DNA of 64,000 nt from Thermococcus sp. (lineage in GTDB: Archaea > Methanobacteriota_B > Thermococci > Thermococcales > Thermococcaceae): assembly GCF_027023865.1 (NCBI RefSeq), contig NZ_JALVUC010000008.1, forward strand, positions 59,939 to 123,938. Reading direction: 5' to 3'. Below are positions 18,345-29,859 of the stretch, piece after piece (position 1 is the first letter of the stretch; each line of letters begins with the position of its first letter). The notes under the pieces are model-generated. The model did no database searches. It saw only the letters and a list, made by a program, of their open reading frames with translations, and had not been told where the DNA came from. The translations under genes and the position numbers were made by a program.

Positions 18345-18488
18345 TCACCTTCTGAAGAGGTGGCCGTGCGTCCTGTTGACGTGCCTCGTGTACTCCTCCT
18401 GGGTTCTGAAGAACATTCCACAGCGCGGGCAGCGGTAGTAGCGAGTCCCATCGCGGTCGTAGAAGACAATCGCCTTCAGCTCCGCCAC
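18345..18488 (-). CDS. C2H2 zinc-finger mini-protein (47 aa)
   Basis: A small ORF with a complete C2H2 finger: C20-P-R-C23, then H36 and H42 ([20 protein letters not shown], then VNRTHGH). The spacing C-x2-C-x12-H-x5-H fits a DNA/RNA-binding finger. The GTG start at 18488 follows GAGGTGG with a spacing of five bases. Tiny single-finger proteins like this are common in Thermococcales and their viruses; the function is unknown. It lies alone between the membrane regulator and the next minus-strand operon. Confidence 0.75.
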   Translation of the reverse strand: MAELKAIVFYDRDGTRYYRCPRCGMFFRTQEEYTRHVNRTHGHLFRR

Positions 18489-18554
18489 TTCCACCACCTC
18501 AGGGCTTAGGTGAGAGGAGGGATTTTAAAATTTTACGGAAGGAGGAAATAGCAA

Positions 18555-19367
18555 TCAGACCCATATCCTGTTACCCTTCACCTTGAGGTAGCCGAGGGTC
18601 TGGAGGGTTCTGAGGAAGTCTTCAATCGCGTCCTCATCGTAGTAAATATTCACCCGCTCGTCCCCGTCGCCGACGGTTATGGGTTCCCTCTCCATTAGTG
18701 CTTTAATAAGCTCGTTCTTCCGCCGGTGCTTCTCCGCAAGCTCAAGGATGACGTGCGCCAGCACAGATCGAGCGATTCCATCGAAGGTGGCCTCAACGAT
18801 ACTCTCCTCCGTAGCGTAGTCCTCCGCGATTTCGAGGGCAGAATCGATAAGCTCACCGTCCACCTCAAGGGCCTCAACGTAGTAGCGCTTGGAGAGGGTG
18901 TACTCCGTAACCATCCCGACACCAAGGCGTTCCTCCACTGCCTCAAGGTACCCCTCAATCTCTTCCACAGGAAAGCGAAGCTCAAAGTTCAAGCCCTCCA
19001 GAGGGGGCCTCTCAAGGAGGGTCAGCCTGCCATCGTCCTCTTCAACGGCTCCAGCGGAGAGTAGGGCCGCCACAACGGCCAGACCCTCGGCATCTGACTC
19101 ATCGAGGAGGGTGTTGAGGTCCCTCTCGGCGCCGATTTCCCACCCTTCCATTAGAGACCTGTAGAATTCTCCGATGGACGAGAGGTTCTCCTCAAGGGGT
19201 TCTATGCCATCAGCCTTCTCCAGAAGCTCAGAGAAAGCCCCCTTCACGGTGACATAATGAGATACCTCGGGAACCACCTCCTCTAGGGTTCTGTTCATTA
19301 TGCCCGCCCTGCTAAGCTCCCTTGAGAGGGTGTTCATATCATCCCTACTGAGTGCTTCGAACCTCAC
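18555..19367 (-). CDS. Hypothetical protein, acidic helical (270 aa)
   Basis: No family recognised. The protein is strongly acidic and mostly helical; the C-terminal 60 residues (KHRRKNELIKALM..., then EDAIEDFLRTLQTLGYLKVKGNRIWV) look like a winged-helix-type fold ending in a beta hairpin. The GTG start at 19367 is chosen because it follows GGTGA by seven bases; the frame upstream lies inside the next gene and is unlikely to be used. It lies 31 bases downstream of the membrane coiled-coil gene and is probably co-transcribed with it. Confidence 0.6.
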   Translation of the reverse strand: MRFEALSRDDMNTLSRELSRAGIMNRTLEEVVPEVSHYVTVKGAFSELLEKADGIEPLEENLSSIGEFYRSLMEGWEIGAERDLNTLLDESDAEGLAVVAALLSAGAVEEDDGRLTLLERPPLEGLNFELRFPVEEIEGYLEAVEERLGVGMVTEYTLSKRYYVEALEVDGELIDSALEIAEDYATEESIVEATFDGIARSVLAHVILELAEKHRRKNELIKALMEREPITVGDGDERVNIYYDEDAIEDFLRTLQTLGYLKVKGNRIWV

Positions 19368-19398
19368 GTTTCTCACCGGAGGAGGATGGATTCTGGGG

Positions 19399-20019
19399 TT
19401 ATAACCTTTCCTTGATGCGGGAGGAGAGCAGGCGCCGGAGGGGTTTATTGGTAAGCATCCCCAGAAGTTCCTCAACCTCGTCCCTGAGTTCGGGGCGATA
19501 GTCTGCGTAGAGGTAAAGGGCATAGGCCATTACTTTAGGGTCGCCCTCGTTGGCAAGCTCAATGGCGGTGGACAGTTGAGGGTCGTTAAGAAGTCGATCC
19601 GCAAGGGCGCGGAGGGAGTCCAAGTCACCGTCTTGGACGGCCCTCTTGAGGGGTTTGTAGAACGCCTTAAGGGCCACCTTGGCCGCGGTCAGCCTCTCCT
19701 CTAATTTGGTTTCTGTAAAACGCTTGGGCCAAAGGAGGTAGGCGAGGGGGGCCCCAACCGCAACGGCACCTACGAGGACGTAGAGTCCAAGGGACAGCTT
19801 CATCCCCTGGGTCACTCTACCCCGTATGTACACGAGAACCGCGAGCCCTATGACGAACCAGAGGGCCATGAAGAGCATGTAATAGAGCGAGAACCTGTCC
19901 TCCACCCTTGGAACCCTGTTGGAAGTTTCCCTCTCAATTTGAGCCTCTAAAAGTTCAACCTGTGCCTCAAGACGCCGCATCCTACGGTCTATCTCCTCGA
20001 GGACCTCATCACTGCCCAT
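19399..20019 (-). CDS. Membrane protein with coiled coil and two TM helices (206 aa)
   Basis: Unknown function. Residues 5-32 form a coiled coil (EEIDRRMRRLEAQVELLEAQIE). Two membrane helices follow (about 46-68, LYYMLFMALWFVIGLAVLVYI, and 77-97, GLYVLVGAVAVGAPLAYLL), and a cytoplasmic helical domain resembling HEAT/TPR repeats fills residues 105-206. It lies downstream of the flippase-like gene and upstream of the acidic protein; the group may form one unit. Confidence 0.6.
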   Translation of the reverse strand: MGSDEVLEEIDRRMRRLEAQVELLEAQIERETSNRVPRVEDRFSLYYMLFMALWFVIGLAVLVYIRGRVTQGMKLSLGLYVLVGAVAVGAPLAYLLWPKRFTETKLEERLTAAKVALKAFYKPLKRAVQDGDLDSLRALADRLLNDPQLSTAIELANEGDPKVMAYALYLYADYRPELRDEVEELLGMLTNKPLRRLLSSRIKERL

Positions 20020-20060
20020 TGAACCACCAAGAAAACTACGGCACCCCCATAATAAGCTTT

Positions 20061-20999
20061 TCAGTCCAGCTCGGCAGTCTCAGGGGATTGCTCCCTTACC
20101 TCGGCGGAAACGAAGTGGTAGAACGCAAAGGCCCCAAAAATGGCAAACATATACTGGTTTATGAACTTGAAGAGAAACGCTATGATGACGTCCAGTCCTC
20201 CACTTCCTATCGCCATCATAACTCCAAGCTCGTTCCCGCCGACACCTCCAGGGGTTCCAAGGACGCTGCCGAGGACATTGGAGTAAAGAACGGCCTCAAC
20301 CGCAATGGAAAGGCTGAGGTGAACTCCAAACACCCTGGCCACGCTCATCAAGGTTCCCGCGTTCATAAGAACGAGCAACGTACCGAGTAGCATTGCGAGG
20401 AGCACCCTCCGGGGATTGGACTTGGCAACGTGCCAGCCGTGATAGAACTCATTGAACATGTTCTCCCCACGGCCTATGATGCGAGGGAACCGTAAGGCCA
20501 GCCTGTAAATCTGTCTATCTGCAACGAAGGCAAGGATGAAGAAGAGTGCGACGGCCAACGCCCCAGGATCGCGGTTGAATGCGAAGAGCATGAGCGTGCC
20601 AATTAGGAACTCCGTTGAGGTATCCATAAGACTCGTGGCCAAGACGACGAAGTAACCCACACCTATGAACTTCACCTTTATCAGCGTCCCGATGGCTACG
20701 TTCAGCGAGAATGAAAGGTAGGTACCGGAGAGGTTGGCCAGAAGAACCCTGTAAAACCTAACGGGTGCAACGTTGTCAAGGTAAAGGTACCAGATAAGGG
20801 TATAAGTAAAGTACCCGAACACCCCAAAGAGCACCGCAAGGAGGGTATAAACTGAGAGCAACTGGGAAGGCCTGAAATTTATCTCCGATGCCTCGGAGTA
20901 GACGCGATACACCAAATAAGCCGTTATGAGCACTGTTAGTCCTATGACTCCCAGCTTCTTCGCCTTCTGAGGCACCTTCACTCTCTCACTTCTCCTCAA
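20061..20999 (-). CDS. Flippase-like UPF0104 / LPG-synthase TM family protein
   Basis: A 312-residue polytopic membrane protein with about eight helices. The family signature is near the C-terminus ([18 protein letters not shown]), matching the YbhN/UPF0104 pattern P-G-G-x-G-x-x-E. An early motif, [23 protein letters not shown], also fits. Related proteins flip or modify lipid-linked substrates. Its start lies inside the 3' end of speE (14-base overlap), so it is probably expressed with speE. Confidence 0.75.
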   Translation of the reverse strand: MRRSERVKVPQKAKKLGVIGLTVLITAYLVYRVYSEASEINFRPSQLLSVYTLLAVLFGVFGYFTYTLIWYLYLDNVAPVRFYRVLLANLSGTYLSFSLNVAIGTLIKVKFIGVGYFVVLATSLMDTSTEFLIGTLMLFAFNRDPGALAVALFFILAFVADRQIYRLALRFPRIIGRGENMFNEFYHGWHVAKSNPRRVLLAMLLGTLLVLMNAGTLMSVARVFGVHLSLSIAVEAVLYSNVLGSVLGTPGGVGGNELGVMMAIGSGGLDVIIAFLFKFINQYMFAIFGAFAFYHFVSAEVREQSPETAELD

Positions 21000-21852
21000 G
21001 GAGCTTCCTGACGTAGCGAGGTATCTGGAAGAGCGTCTCGTGCCTCTCGGGGTCGTAATAGTACAGATCGAGCTTTTTGGCGCGCCCTAGGTCGACCTTT
21101 GTGAAGTCTATATCACCCTTGACCCCAACGAGAAAGCTCCAAGGTGAGGCATAACCGATGACCGGGAAGCTGAAGTAATAAACGCGGTCGAAGACCTTCT
21201 TCATGGCCCTGTAAGCGTCGAGAAGTTCGTTGGTGAAGAGGTAAACGCTTCCAGCCTGGGTTATGTAGATTCCGGGATCGTTGAGTCTCTCATAGGCATC
21301 ACGATAAAACCCCTCACTGAAGAGGAGCTTCGCCGGACCAACAGGGTCGGTGGAATCGACGATTATCACATCGAACTTATCATCACTCTCGCGCAGGTAC
21401 TCAACGCCATCACCTATAATAAGCTCTGCCCTCTCACACTCATTCTTTACCAGCTTATCAAGCAGGTCTTTGGCCACATCAAGATAGAGGTACGAAGCCT
21501 CAACCACCCCGTCGTCTATCTCAACCATGGAAGCTTTCTCGACCGTCTCGTGCCTGAGAATCTCGCGGAGGGTTCCCCCGTCACCACCACCTATTACCAG
21601 GACACGCTTTGGGTTCGGATGGGCGAGAAGAACCGGATGAACCAGAACCTCATGGTAACTCTCCTCACCGGTTTCAACGAGCTGAACCGTCCCATCGAGG
21701 ACGAGTAACTTACCAAAACCCTCTGTCTCATAAATCTCAAGCCTCTGATATTCCGTCTGGGTCTCAAAGAGCCTCCGAGTGACCTTGAAGCCGACACCGT
21801 AGCCCCGTGGATACCACTCGATGAAGGCGTTTTCCTCGTTACTGTAACCCAT
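20986..21852 (-). CDS. speE: Polyamine aminopropyltransferase (spermidine synthase family)
   Basis: A 288-residue protein that transfers aminopropyl groups from decarboxylated SAM. The nucleotide site is [16 protein letters not shown]; the catalytic Asp loop is [13 protein letters not shown]. In Thermococcales the enzyme acts on agmatine to give N1-aminopropylagmatine, the precursor of long and branched polyamines needed at high temperature. The arginine decarboxylase that makes agmatine is encoded 0.6 kb away. ATG 21852 follows GGTGAGG; a GTG three codons earlier is an alternative. Confidence 0.9.
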   Translation of the reverse strand: MGYSNEENAFIEWYPRGYGVGFKVTRRLFETQTEYQRLEIYETEGFGKLLVLDGTVQLVETGEESYHEVLVHPVLLAHPNPKRVLVIGGGDGGTLREILRHETVEKASMVEIDDGVVEASYLYLDVAKDLLDKLVKNECERAELIIGDGVEYLRESDDKFDVIIVDSTDPVGPAKLLFSEGFYRDAYERLNDPGIYITQAGSVYLFTNELLDAYRAMKKVFDRVYYFSFPVIGYASPWSFLVGVKGDIDFTKVDLGRAKKLDLYYYDPERHETLFQIPRYVRKLLEEK

Positions 21853-21949
21853 AAACCTCACCGGATTAAGTAGGACGTTGAGTTTTAAAGGTTGGGGTTC
21901 TCACTCCCGGGACAGATTTTTATAAACCCAAAAATATAAATGGAATGGG

Positions 21950-22447
21950 ATGCGACCAATGGAGTCAAGAATACGCAGGACGCTGGCGAAGTTGCTCGCA
22001 GAGTTACAGGATGAGATAGAGGAGGGCATGGAGTATGGAGTCCCCCATTTAGTGGGGGAGGTACACCCCTCTGGAGAACCTCAGGTCTTTCTCTCCGTTG
22101 CACTCTTCGATGGGAAGAAGTACTCCTTTGCCATTCGAGAGGGGGGCGAAGTCCTGTTCATGCATCCAGCTGAGGAATCAAATCCACGTAGGCTTTTTTT
22201 CGAGGTGTGGCGCCTGATAGAGGGCAAACCCAATGGAGAAAAGAGCCTCAAACCGGGACTAAAGATTAGGGCCCCCCTGGAGGCCTTCCTCCAGAGAAAG
22301 GGTTTCAGTGTTCTCTGGATGAACGTCAGATCAGCGGGGGAAACAGAGCAGGTGGAGGTCTGGGCAACGAAAGAAGGAAGAAGATTCAGCCTCATATTCC
22401 AAAGGAAGGGTGCCGAATACCTCCTGACGGACGCTACAGAGATATAA
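21950..22447 (+). CDS. Hypothetical protein (165 aa)
   Basis: No family recognised. The protein is soluble and mixed alpha/beta: an N-terminal helix (RIRRTLAKLLAELQDEIEEG), then beta-rich segments PQVFLSVALFDGKKYSFAIREG and WMNVRSAGETEQVEVWATK. A TATA element (TTTATAAAC, about 21917) about 30 bases upstream puts the transcript start near the ATG, so the message is probably leaderless. It lies between speE and pdaD but on the other strand, convergent with pdaD. Confidence 0.6.
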   Translation: MRPMESRIRRTLAKLLAELQDEIEEGMEYGVPHLVGEVHPSGEPQVFLSVALFDGKKYSFAIREGGEVLFMHPAEESNPRRLFFEVWRLIEGKPNGEKSLKPGLKIRAPLEAFLQRKGFSVLWMNVRSAGETEQVEVWATKEGRRFSLIFQRKGAEYLLTDATEI

Positions 22448-22464
22448 CGAAAAGACAGAAAAGT

Positions 22465-22938
22465 TTAGTATGGGAACATGACCACTACTGCCAGGACCGC
22501 AGCCGGCTTGTCATTAACGGTTGTGCTCGCACTCGCTACCCTGAAATCCCCCAGCTTCCAGCCACGCTGAGCGAAACCTTCTTCAACCATCTTCCTGACC
22601 ATTCTCTCAGCCTCCTCCCTCGTGCAGTATCCGGAGTATTCATAGATTAAACCGCCCTCGTTGTTCTCGCTTATGCCCACCCCTAGAGCAGCGCTGATGG
22701 TCGCCCCCGGTTCATCACTCTCAATGTGCGCGTAGACAGTCGGCAGGAGCATCCCAATCGGCACATTGTGAACCCTTTCCATCCACTCGACATGGGCAGG
22801 AATAACACTGCTTAGCCTGACGAGGTTGACGTTGCCTATGCCGAGCTTGAGGAGCGCATTGTCGAAAGCGTTGAGTTTTGTCCTGCCCTCTGCGGCAGCA
22901 GCACCCAGGAAAGCCCTCTTCGGTGTTGTCCAGCTCAT
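22465..22938 (-). CDS. pdaD: Pyruvoyl-dependent arginine decarboxylase
   Basis: A 157-residue proenzyme. Self-cleavage at S43-S44 in VRLSSVIPAH yields the small beta and larger alpha chains, the new N-terminal Ser becoming the pyruvoyl cofactor. ISAALGVGIS and GGLIYEYSGYCTREEAE are other family blocks. It converts arginine to agmatine, the first step of Thermococcus polyamine synthesis that continues with SpeE. The ATG follows GGTGGTTTAG, and a TATA element (CTTTTTAAG, about 22985) is upstream. Confidence 0.93.
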   Translation of the reverse strand: MSWTTPKRAFLGAAAAEGRTKLNAFDNALLKLGIGNVNLVRLSSVIPAHVEWMERVHNVPIGMLLPTVYAHIESDEPGATISAALGVGISENNEGGLIYEYSGYCTREEAERMVRKMVEEGFAQRGWKLGDFRVASASTTVNDKPAAVLAVVVMFPY

Positions 22939-23154
22939 CTAAACCACCCATCTCACTTACAACTACTCCAGCGGTTAATAGGATGCTTAAAAAGGTTTCG
23001 GGATGGTATCTAGACAACAGAAAAGCCCGATTCGCTAAGAAGGACGTGAAAAACAGCCAGTAAATAAAAAACCAGGGGATCAAGACGATACAAAGCCCAG
23101 GACCATCACTAACCCCTTCTCTGCCCTAGAGACCCGAGCGTGGGGAGGAAAATG

Positions 23155-24294
23155 TCAAGAAGAATTCACACCTGTGAGTGCAAGAATCCTTCCAATAGTC
23201 GCGGCAAGGAATATCCCTGCTATAGAGGTGAAGGCGACAACGGCGTAAAGCTCGCCTGAGATCACTCCATATCCGTGGCCGAGGTCGGCAACCAACAGGC
23301 CGAGGACGCCAAAGCTCACAAGGCCCGTCGCTTTGGCAAGGGACGACCTCGTCGAACTGTCCCAGGTGAGGAGGAAGGTGAGGAGGAAGCGAACCGCGTA
23401 GACGGCAAGCATAACGTATACAACGGTCACCGTAACGCCTGCCCGGAAGTTCATGCCGCGCCAAGCGAAGAATATTGGAGCAAAGATCCCGTAGGTAGTG
23501 CCGCTTATTATGGTCTCAAGCCTCTCGTACTGCTTTGTCCCGACGAGGTCGCTGTGGAGGATTAAGCCCGCCAGGAAGCCACCTATCGTGAAGTGCATTC
23601 CCACTTCTTCGCTGAGGAAGCCGAGGAGTGAGGCGAGTATCATGAAAAGACCGAACACCGCCTCGTCGCTCCTAAGGCGCCTGAGCCGGGTCATCAACCA
23701 GACCTTGTGCTGGATTCCTATGGTGTAGTTGATGTAAAGAACAACCCCCACAAACAGAGCCTGCTCCAGCAGGGTTAGACACATATCAATGGGACTTTCC
23801 GAGGATTTAACGTTGGCAAGCAGGTAGACAACGACGAGTATCGTAACCTCACTTATTATCGCGTAGGAAATGGCGACGTGGAGGTACGACTCACCGAAGA
23901 AGCGCTTCAGTCGAATAACAACTGGCGCACTAGCTACGGCCAGGATGGAAGCGGCGAGGATGTTTCCCAAACCAACGGAGTATCCCGTCATCGGGAGAGT
24001 GAGGAGAAACATGACACCAAGCGTAATCAGGTAAACCGGAAAAGCCTTCTTTCCCCCCATATGGAGTTCCTCGGGGGTTATCTCAAGGCCCGCCGATATC
24101 ATGAGGAAGAATATGCCAAACTCGGCGAGGAGGTTCATCTCCTGGGCCGGTGCACCCTTAAGGACGTAACCAAGGATAAGCCCAGCGGTTATCTCACCCA
24201 CAAGGCCGGGGTAACCGATCCTCTCGAAAAGCTCAGCAAGGAACCTACCCACGGCGATTATGATAAGCACGTATCCGATTATCTGCACCAGCAC
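23155..24294 (-). CDS. Cation:proton antiporter (CPA2 / NapA-KefB type)
   Basis: A 379-residue membrane protein with about twelve helices and no C-terminal TrkA domain. Conserved features are RIGYPGLVGEITAGLILG near the N-terminus, the unwound-helix region ASAPVVIRLKRF (A-S-A-P in place of the usual acidic pair) and FTIGGFLAGLIL. It exchanges Na+ or K+ for H+, supporting the ion gradients that hyperthermophiles use. It is a monocistronic unit, divergent from gcvH. Confidence 0.82.
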   Translation of the reverse strand: MLVQIIGYVLIIIAVGRFLAELFERIGYPGLVGEITAGLILGYVLKGAPAQEMNLLAEFGIFFLMISAGLEITPEELHMGGKKAFPVYLITLGVMFLLTLPMTGYSVGLGNILAASILAVASAPVVIRLKRFFGESYLHVAISYAIISEVTILVVVYLLANVKSSESPIDMCLTLLEQALFVGVVLYINYTIGIQHKVWLMTRLRRLRSDEAVFGLFMILASLLGFLSEEVGMHFTIGGFLAGLILHSDLVGTKQYERLETIISGTTYGIFAPIFFAWRGMNFRAGVTVTVVYVMLAVYAVRFLLTFLLTWDSSTRSSLAKATGLVSFGVLGLLVADLGHGYGVISGELYAVVAFTSIAGIFLAATIGRILALTGVNSS

Positions 24295-24400
24295 ACCCCC
24301 GAATTAGAATCCCCCACTCCTAGACCCCGGACGGATATAAGCCTTTCCATTTCGAGAAAGGTTTAAATGCTCAAAGCTATTACACCATCCGGTGATATTC

Positions 24401-24805
24401 ATGATTGAAGTCGGCGAATACAAGATTAAGGAGGGTCTCTACTACACGAAGGACCATGAGTGGGCACAGGTCCTAGAGGATGGAACCGTTCTCATTGGCA
24501 TAAGCGACTACGCCCAGAAGGAGCTCGGAGACCTAGCCTACGTTGAGCTTCCTGAGGTAGGGAAAGAGCTCAACAAGGGTGACACCCTCTGCGAGCTTGA
24601 GAGTGTCAAGGCAGTTTCCGAGGTCTACACCCCGGTCAGCGGAGAGGTGGTTGAGGTCAACGAGGAACTTGAAGATTCCCCGGAGCTTCTCAACGAGAGT
24701 CCCTACGAGAACTGGATAGCCAAGCTCAAGCCAAGCGACCCCGACGAGGAATTTAAGGAGCTCATGGATGCAGAGGCCTACGCCGAGTACCTAAAGAGCC
24801 TCTGA
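24401..24805 (+). CDS. gcvH: Glycine cleavage system H protein
   Basis: A 134-residue lipoyl carrier protein. The lipoylated lysine is K70 in ELESVKAVSEV. It shuttles the aminomethyl group between GcvP and GcvT during glycine breakdown. None of the other gcv genes is in the window. ATG 24401 follows CCGGTGATATTC, and a TATA element (GTTTAAATG, about 24361) lies upstream. Length and sequence are typical. Confidence 0.95.
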   Translation: MIEVGEYKIKEGLYYTKDHEWAQVLEDGTVLIGISDYAQKELGDLAYVELPEVGKELNKGDTLCELESVKAVSEVYTPVSGEVVEVNEELEDSPELLNESPYENWIAKLKPSDPDEEFKELMDAEAYAEYLKSL

Positions 24806-24849
24806 TTGTTTTCTTCATTCCATTCCTTCTCAAAGAGAATTGAGGATGG

Positions 24850-24925
24850 TGTGAGCTCCGCCCTATTTTCTCATCACGCTGCGCGGGGCGCAGACTCAGA
24901 TACCCTAGAGGTCGTCATCGCTCGT
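24850..24925 (-). ncRNA. Candidate C/D-box guide RNA
   Basis: Reading the minus strand: a TATA box CTTTTAAC (24946-24953) is followed about 30 bases later by a C-like box ATGACGA (24918-24912), exactly 12 bases, D' box CTGA (24899-24896), a CTGCGC/GCGCAG hairpin, C' box GTGATGA (24877-24871), 15 bases, and a D-like box CTCA (24855-24852). Order and the 12-base guide fit archaeal C/D sRNAs. The imperfect C and D boxes and the 18-base D'-C' spacer are the weak points. No rRNA or tRNA target was identified. Confidence 0.35.
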
Positions 24926-24999
24926 TCTACCCTCTTCGGGAGGGAGTTAAAAGGGTAGCGGCTTAAAGTGTTTCCCTCTCGAAACCCTTATAACTCCTG

Positions 25000-25021
25000 C
25001 CCCAGTAGTTAACTACTGGGG
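25000..25021. promoter_or_regulatory. 22-bp perfect palindrome at ATPase promoter
   Basis: Each arm is CCCCAGTAGTT, followed directly by its inverse complement, with the centre at GTTAAC. It begins about six bases after a TATA element (CTTATAAC, 24987-24994), so it covers the transcription start region of the ATPase gene and ends at its ribosome binding site. That placement is typical of a repressor operator; an RNA hairpin at the mRNA 5' end is the alternative. Confidence 0.6.
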
Positions 25022-25029
25022 TGGTAGTT

Positions 25030-26118
25030 GTGTACTTTGACACCCGCCCGAAGAGGCGGAGGGAGGATCTGTACGACAGGGAAAAAGAGCTTAGTGAGTT
25101 CCAGGAGTCTCTAAATTCCAACAACTCCTTAACTGTCATCACGGGGATAAGAAGGCTTGGAAAGACTTCACTTCTCCTCGTTGGTCTTAACGAGCTTGAC
25201 CTTCCCCACGTCCTCGTGGACTTCCGGGGGGTCAACCCGAATTCCCGCATGGACGTCTACAAGAGGATAGAGAGCGCAGTCAACACATTCTTCCGCGAGA
25301 ACCGTGAGATATGGAGTGAACTCAAAGGAAACCTCAAAAACATCTCCGGCCTCCAGGTGCTCGGCTTTGGGGTGAACTTCTCCTGGAAGGATGAGAAGAC
25401 CGATCTAATAGCCCTCTTCAGGGAGCTGGAGAAATACAACGTCGTCCTGGCCTTCGATGAGGTTCAATACCTCAGGGGGCCCGTTGGTAGCGAGTTCGCA
25501 GGTTTGATAGCCCACCTCTACGACTACTCCGAGTTGAGGATGGTGATGACCGGCTCCGAGGTGGGTCTGCTCCATGACTACCTCGGGGTCGATGACCCGG
25601 AAGCACCACTGTACGGACGGTACTTCCACGAGGTGAGCCTGTCCCGCTTTACTCCGGAGCAGAGCAGGGATTTCCTGCTGAAGGGGTTCGAACAGGTGGG
25701 TATAGGCCCACCGGAAAAGCTCATCGAAGACGCCGTTGAAAGGCTCGACGGCATAGTCGGCTGGCTCGTCCTCTTCGGGAGGAAGGCGATGGAGAAGGGC
25801 CTATCTAGGGGGCTCATAGACGGGGTCTTTGATGAGGCAAAGGCGCTCGCAATGAGCGAGTTCGAGAACTTTCTGGCGAAGAGGGTCGCGGCAAGGGACA
25901 GGTACGTCGAGATAATGCGGGCTGTAGCGGGCGGAAAACGGACGTGGGAGGAGATAAAAGAGCACCTAGAAAGGAAGGAGGGCAAGAGCATAGCCGACAG
26001 CGTCCTGGCGAGGCTCCTTAAGGGACTGGTTGATTCCTCTTTCCTTGAAAAAAGAATCGAGGGTAGGAACGTTTACTACGTGATTCCCGACCCGATACTG
26101 GAGGCGTGCTTCAAATGA
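25030..26118 (+). CDS. Archaeal AAA ATPase with C-terminal winged helix
   Basis: A 362-residue protein of the archaeal STAND/AAA ATPase group expanded in Thermococcales. It starts with the typical FDTRPKRRREDLYDREKEL. Walker A is GIRRLGKTSLL (39-49), Walker B is VVLAFDEVQYL and sensor 1 is MVMTGSEVG. The C-terminal winged helix is seen in RTWEEIKEHLERKEG and SVLARLLKGLVDSSFLEKR. The role is unknown; members are often linked to mobile DNA or defence. A GTG start at 25030 follows GGTGG. A 22-bp palindrome lies at the promoter, and a broken nuclease gene is 50 bases downstream. Confidence 0.8.
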   Translation: MYFDTRPKRRREDLYDREKELSEFQESLNSNNSLTVITGIRRLGKTSLLLVGLNELDLPHVLVDFRGVNPNSRMDVYKRIESAVNTFFRENREIWSELKGNLKNISGLQVLGFGVNFSWKDEKTDLIALFRELEKYNVVLAFDEVQYLRGPVGSEFAGLIAHLYDYSELRMVMTGSEVGLLHDYLGVDDPEAPLYGRYFHEVSLSRFTPEQSRDFLLKGFEQVGIGPPEKLIEDAVERLDGIVGWLVLFGRKAMEKGLSRGLIDGVFDEAKALAMSEFENFLAKRVAARDRYVEIMRAVAGGKRTWEEIKEHLERKEGKSIADSVLARLLKGLVDSSFLEKRIEGRNVYYVIPDPILEACFK

Positions 26119-26171
26119 GCTTTTCAAAAACATTTTTATCCAAGAGAACATATCATCAACTGTGAGGGGTT

Positions 26172-27155
26172 ATGGAAGAGCTAATCACGGCAATCGAACG
26201 GGTGAGGTCAAAAGTCAACGCCCATCACCCATACTACTCCCGGAACGAGGAGGCTGTGAAGCAACAGCTCGTTTTTGAGATTTTCGAGGTGCTTGGATGG
26301 AACGTCAAAAATCCCGATGAAGTTCGCCCAGAAGATAAAACGGGAATGGGAAGGGCTGACTATGCCCTAGTTATCAACGGGGAGATGGTGGCATACATAG
26401 AGGCAAAGAAGCTTTCGGTTGACATCGTAAGGGATCCTTCGCCATTAAAGCAGCTCGGGAAGTATTGCTATGATCAAGGTGTTGAGTACGGGATTTTAAC
26501 CAACGGCGTTCAATGGCGTGCAATGAAGTCTTTGAGGCAAAGAAGAGTATTGAGGAACGCGTTCTCCTTGAGGTCGACCTCATAAAGGATATTCCCGAAA
26601 GAAGTGCCTTTCTGCTGTCATTCCTGTCTAAGGAGAAGATAGAACGGATGGAGGATCTTGCAACAACGTTCAACCTCCTTGAGAGTTCGTTCCTAAAGCT
26701 TAATGTAGAGGGGTTCAACGAGGAGGAAATATTCAATGCACTCGGAAGCCCCAGGGAGAACTCAGTTAAAAAGACCGAGGAACCACCTGGAAAGGCGGTG
26801 CCTATCACCATGCTCAAAGATGTGACCTACACCAAACCGGCTAGGCACTGGTGAAGACTGAAGAAGGTTGGAAGGAGCTAGAACTGGTTAGAAAAGCCTG
26901 GAGGGTAGTTCTCGAGAGGTACGCGAAATTTATCTTCGAGAAGAAACGAGAGCTTCCCTACATTCCCGCTATGTGGTGAAAGATGTTTTAGAGCTGAGAC
27001 CTGGTAGAAAGGATGGCAAAGACAGACACTATTCTAAAATCGGAGATTACTACGTATACGTTTGGTTAAGTGCTGAGAATACACTCAAACTGCTCAAAAA
27101 ACTACAAGAAGCTTCTGGCGTTGAGCTTGCAATAGAGTCAGAGAAAAAGAAATAA
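26172..27155 (+). pseudogene. HSDR_N-type restriction-like nuclease, three frameshifts
   Basis: Three frames join into one protein of about 327 residues after adding one base near 26518, at GG 26850-26851 and at GG 26975-26976. The N-terminal domain matches the stand-alone type I restriction HSDR_N fold: HHPYYSRNEEAVKQQLV, then GMGRADYALVING and YIEAKKL, giving the D...E-x-K nuclease core, and GILTNGVQW. The C-terminal piece (residues about 245-325) is helical and ends in a Lys-rich tail. No HsdM or HsdS is nearby. It may protect against foreign DNA or be a relic. The ATG follows TGAGGGGTT. Confidence 0.6.
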
Positions 27156-27156
27156 A

Positions 27157-29477
<2,321 letters not shown>

Positions 29478-29643
29478 GATGAACACCTCCATACATAAGC
29501 CCAAAGCTGGACATCTAAGGGTTCACAAACTTGGGTGCTTATAAACCTGTTGTTAACCAAAGGTTGAAAAGGCGGAAGCATCCTCGGGGGAAAAGGGAAA
29601 GCGTTAAAAAAAGTTCGTGGAAGGTGAAACCGGAGGGAAGGAA

Positions 29644-29859
29644 ATGGGGAGAATCATATACTGGGCTTCTGTGCTCCTCACCGCCATCGGACTGTTCTGG
29701 CCGGTGCTTTACGGCAATATAAAAGCACTGAGGAACATCCCTGGAAACCCGTCAATACAAGCACTCATTATGGTTTTAGTCTTCGGGGCGCTGGCGTACT
29801 TCACATACAGAGAAGGGGACAGGGAAACGAATGGAGGAGAGGTCACAGCCTCCGGATGA
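29644..29859 (+). CDS. Small two-helix membrane protein (71 aa)
   Basis: Unknown function. Two hydrophobic helices (IIYWASVLLTAIGLFWPVLY and ALIMVLVFGALAYFTY) are joined by a short loop, with a polar charged tail. ATG 29644 follows GGAGGGAAGGAA. The 3' end overlaps the trmI 3' end by 17 bases on the opposite strand, so the two genes could influence each other through antisense transcription. Confidence 0.5.
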   Translation: MGRIIYWASVLLTAIGLFWPVLYGNIKALRNIPGNPSIQALIMVLVFGALAYFTYREGDRETNGGEVTASG

